The notes under the pieces are model-generated. The model was not told the origin of the DNA, did no database searches, and saw nothing but the letters and a program-made list of their open reading frames with translations. A stretch of DNA of 6,741 nucleotides from Thermoanaerobaculaceae bacterium (GTDB lineage Bacteria > Acidobacteriota > UBA4820): assembly GCA_012798145.1 (NCBI GenBank), contig JAAZNT010000355.1, positions 1 to 6,741 of the forward strand, read 5' to 3'. This document shows, in pieces, positions 4,386 through 6,741 of this stretch (positions within the stretch are counted from its first letter, which is position 1; the number at the start of each line of letters is the position of its first letter). The translations under genes were made by a program, and so were the position numbers.

Positions 4386-6251
4386 ATGATTAAAGACATT
4401 CGTCTTCACGGAAGACATTCCAAAGAGGTAGAATTTTTTGCTAATCTTGCGGGGGAGAAACCTCTTTCTTCCCATTTTTACGAAATAGAAAAAGACAAAG
4501 ACCAAAACAAAATATCATTCTTTCTCGCGGGCAACTACATAACTCTCACTAACGACAAAATTCTTTTCAGCGGAACTGGTGGAATAATATCTGAATATAT
4601 GTTTGGATCGCCACTGCCTTTAAACGATTTAACACACAAGGAGATCCAGAACCGTCTTCTTCTTTTTGGAACTCGTCAGGGAGAATCAGGGCTTGAATTT
4701 TCATCAAACCTTCGCGGCGAAATAACTTATAAAGAATTGTTTTTGGAAGGCAACGCAATATCAAACACTTTCTTCCTGATAAAAGTAAACTGGCCCTATT
4801 CATTAAGAAGAACTCAGGAAGTTGTTCTCAAAATTCTTGGAAAACTTCTAAAAAGAACTCCCTATGTGGGAGAAGAAAACGATGATGCTTTATCTGAAAG
4901 CATTCTGAAAGAACTGTCAGACCCTGATGCGCTTCTTCTTTTAATACGGCTTAAGCATAGGACCAATAGTCAGTTTTATAAATTTGTCCAAAGACATTAC
5001 TCCAAAAAGAAGTTGTGGAATGATGAAGACGAAAAATTTGTGATGAAGTTTGCTGACGAAATCAATGTTGAAGAATATCAAAGAAGAAGGATAGTGATTG
5101 ATATTCTTTACAAATCTCAGGAGAATAGAGCGATAGTTGACGAATACAAAGACATCCTCGCTTTTGCTTCAAGCGCTCCTCTCGACTCAAATAAGATAGC
5201 GAGACTAAACTCTTTAAGAAACCTTGCAATGAGACACAATCTTCCCCTTGCGCTTTTTGACACCCTTGACAACCTCATACCTAAAGCCAAAGACCTTCTT
5301 TATAAGGAAAAGGAAAGCAAAAGTCTCAAAGAAATGCGATCTATTCTTGAAGGGCTTTTCCTATCAAGCGCAAGGCCAAGAGATGTAATTGGAAAAGAGG
5401 AATTAAGTAAACTTCTAAAAATAAAACACGAGGCTCATATAAACAGAGACAATGGATTTGAACACATTTTATTGGACACGGGAAGAATCCTTGACGAAAA
5501 AGCGGCAGAGACAGAAGATTTTGAGGCGTTTGAACTTTTCACCGAGATAGTAACTTATTTTGACAGACTTGACAACGCAATGAATGTCATTAATCATCTT
5601 GCTTTTCTTGAAGAAGCGGAAATAAGTGAAGATAAAATAAGGTCTCTTCTTGGAAACAAAAAACTTCTTGACGAGATTGACCCCAAAATATTCAACGAAC
5701 TTGTAATTGAGCCGATTTTCCAGAATTCCTACTCTTTGAGATTTGGGAAAAAGAAGGTTGAACTACTTGTAAATGCAATAAGCAAAATAGAGAAAAATGA
5801 AATGAATATTTCCCAAGCTGCTTTTCAAATTAATGCCATAGCCAATGCTGAAAGGGCTCACAATTTTATGCTTGAAAAGATAAAAGAAATTTTCAGCCGT
5901 TTCTATTTTGATTTAAGCAAGCAATCCCATATAAGCATCCTAAAAAAAGAGGTTTACGGGCTTGTAAAAAAGAATTTTGGAGAAGAGTATAGATCTCCAG
6001 AAGGCGCCTTTGAATCTGCGTTAGAGCAATTTATCAGCGAAAATGAATATCTAACATCTGTTTTCCCAAGAATAATTGCAGAGCATAATGACACTTTGAG
6101 AGAGCAGTTTATAAGAGAAAAAAACATTGACCGCTCAAGAATTGAAGAAATTGAAAAAGAATACAAAAGAGGAAACAGAATTGAAGAAAACGCTGAAAAC
6201 TCTATATCGCATCTAAATTTCGACGAAATTTTAAAATTCACTGATAATTAG
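4386..6251 (+). CDS. Uncharacterised 621-aa soluble protein, possibly TIGR04442-like
   Basis: Function unknown. The protein is long, charged and mostly helical, with no signal peptide, membrane helix, Walker motif or recognisable catalytic site. The N-terminal region (1 to about 135) looks mixed alpha/beta, with MIKDIRLHG at the start and FSGTGGIISEYMFG (61-74). The rest appears helical, with recognisable blocks VNWPYSLRRTQ (134-144), ILLDTGRILDEKA (361-373), YFDRLDNAMNVINHLAFLEE (391-410) and RSLLGNKK (419-426). The C-terminus (about 575-605) is Glu/Lys/Arg-rich and may form a coiled coil. These blocks resemble, from memory, an uncharacterised family (TIGR04442) known from Geobacter-like bacteria; I could not search for it. 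ATG 4386 has no Shine-Dalgarno and lies about 10 bases after the predicted transcription start, so it may be translated as a nearly leaderless message. parA follows 95 bases later on the same strand. Confidence 0.85.
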   Translation: MIKDIRLHGRHSKEVEFFANLAGEKPLSSHFYEIEKDKDQNKISFFLAGNYITLTNDKILFSGTGGIISEYMFGSPLPLNDLTHKEIQNRLLLFGTRQGESGLEFSSNLRGEITYKELFLEGNAISNTFFLIKVNWPYSLRRTQEVVLKILGKLLKRTPYVGEENDDALSESILKELSDPDALLLLIRLKHRTNSQFYKFVQRHYSKKKLWNDEDEKFVMKFADEINVEEYQRRRIVIDILYKSQENRAIVDEYKDILAFASSAPLDSNKIARLNSLRNLAMRHNLPLALFDTLDNLIPKAKDLLYKEKESKSLKEMRSILEGLFLSSARPRDVIGKEELSKLLKIKHEAHINRDNGFEHILLDTGRILDEKAAETEDFEAFELFTEIVTYFDRLDNAMNVINHLAFLEEAEISEDKIRSLLGNKKLLDEIDPKIFNELVIEPIFQNSYSLRFGKKKVELLVNAISKIEKNEMNISQAAFQINAIANAERAHNFMLEKIKEIFSRFYFDLSKQSHISILKKEVYGLVKKNFGEEYRSPEGAFESALEQFISENEYLTSVFPRIIAEHNDTLREQFIREKNIDRSRIEEIEKEYKRGNRIEENAENSISHLNFDEILKFTDN

Positions 6252-6295
6252 TTTATATCCTGTGATTTATGCCTTCGCTTTTTCTGCTCATTTTC

Positions 6296-6324
6296 TTGTT
6301 AAAAATAGTTAATTGTGGCAAAAT
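6296..6324 (+). promoter_or_regulatory. Possible parA promoter
   Basis: TTGTTA (6296-6301, four of six) is followed after 17 bases by CAAAAT (6319-6324, four of six). It lies in the 95-bp gap between the 621-aa gene and parA, where I see no terminator, so parA could also be read through from upstream. TGTGGCAAA (6314-6322) overlaps the -10 and is a reverse-oriented DnaA-box-like 9-mer with one mismatch to the consensus. Confidence 0.35.
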
Positions 6325-6333
6325 ATCCTTTTG

Positions 6334-6349
6334 AGGAGGAATGAAATTG
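6334..6349 (+). promoter_or_regulatory. Ribosome binding site that selects a TTG start for parA
   Basis: AGGAGG (6334-6339) is a full Shine-Dalgarno. An ATG at 6341 is in frame but only one base away, too close for normal initiation. The TTG at 6347 is 7 bases away, the optimal distance, and gives the usual ParA start MAVIISVANQKGG. I therefore take TTG 6347 as the start. Confidence 0.7.
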
Positions 6350-6741
6350 GCGGTAATTATTTCTGTAGCAAATCAAAAGGGCGGTGTCGGCAAAACTACA
6401 ACGGTCATTAACCTCGGCGCCTCGCTTGCCGCCGCAGAAAAAAGAGTTCTTATAGTAGATTTTGACCCTCAGACAAATTGCACATCGGGGTTTGGCTTTC
6501 CAAGGAGAAGCGAAAATCCGACAATTTATGACCTGCTTACGGGAAGAACTTCACCCAAAGATGCTGTTGTGAAAAGCGAACTTCCAAACCTCTCAATCAT
6601 TTTGGGCTCCATAGCGCTTGCCGGCGCGGAGGTTGAGCTTGCCAACCTTGAAAAGGGAAGGGAGCAGGTTCTTAAAAACATTCTTGACCCTTTAAGAAAA
6701 GATTATGATTATATTTTAATTGATTGTCCCCCATCTTTGGG
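6347..6741 (+). CDS. parA: Chromosome partitioning ATPase ParA/Soj, N-terminal part
   Basis: P-loop ATPase of the ParA/MinD superfamily. With ParB it segregates newly replicated origin regions and, in some bacteria, modulates DnaA. About 131 residues are present before the window ends; the family has about 250-270. The deviant Walker A is KGGVGKTT (residues 11-18, with signature Lys11 and Lys16), the Walker A' region is VDFDPQTN (37-44) and the Walker B region is YILIDCPPSL (122-131). The protein begins directly with the ATPase fold and has no N-terminal helix-turn-helix. It is thus the chromosomal Soj type rather than the P1/F plasmid type. The usual PQGN is PQTN here, a small departure next to the nucleotide site. 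The start is TTG (see the ribosome binding site entry). parB is expected downstream, outside the window. Its codons look somewhat more G/C-rich than those of the preceding gene. Confidence 0.95.
   Translation, partial: MAVIISVANQKGGVGKTTTVINLGASLAAAEKRVLIVDFDPQTNCTSGFGFPRRSENPTIYDLLTGRTSPKDAVVKSELPNLSIILGSIALAGAEVELANLEKGREQVLKNILDPLRKDYDYILIDCPPSL

Overview
The window is a stretch of bacterial chromosome of fairly low GC (roughly high thirties percent by eye). Every gene I can support lies on the + strand. There are no rRNA or tRNA genes, CRISPR arrays, insertion sequences or phage genes. The organism cannot be named from this sequence. The gene set, a monofunctional BirA, a type III pantothenate kinase and a 621-aa protein resembling a family I remember mainly from Desulfuromonas/Geobacter-type genomes, suggests an uncultured, AT-rich deltaproteobacterium-like lineage or a related candidate phylum. 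This is a weak inference.

Region 1 (1-3946) is a tightly packed operon of six genes: nadC (C-terminal part only), birA, coaX, a low-molecular-weight protein tyrosine phosphatase, an uncharacterised 238-aa protein and prmA. Each start overlaps the preceding stop, three times as ATGA, so translational coupling is likely. The first three genes serve NAD synthesis, attachment of biotin to carboxylases and CoA synthesis. PrmA methylates ribosomal protein L11. The phosphatase and the 238-aa protein are unexplained passengers of this cofactor/translation operon.

Region 2 (3947-4385) is a 439-bp gap dense in signals. In order it holds two TTGACT repeats 10 bp apart, three tandem 12-bp repeats carrying DnaA-box-like TTTTCCACA, a short hairpin, a perfect TATAAT box, a weak intrinsic terminator, a possible 28-aa small ORF with a good ribosome binding site, AT-rich inverted repeats, and a near-consensus promoter for the next gene. 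The box array, the AT-rich DNA and a chromosomal-type parA about 2.3 kb away make this a candidate replication origin or DnaA-controlled regulatory site. The local GC-skew trend does not support an origin.

Region 3 (4386-6741) holds a 621-aa soluble protein of unknown function, a 95-bp gap with a likely promoter, and the first 131 codons of a Soj/ParA-type partition ATPase that runs off the end of the window.
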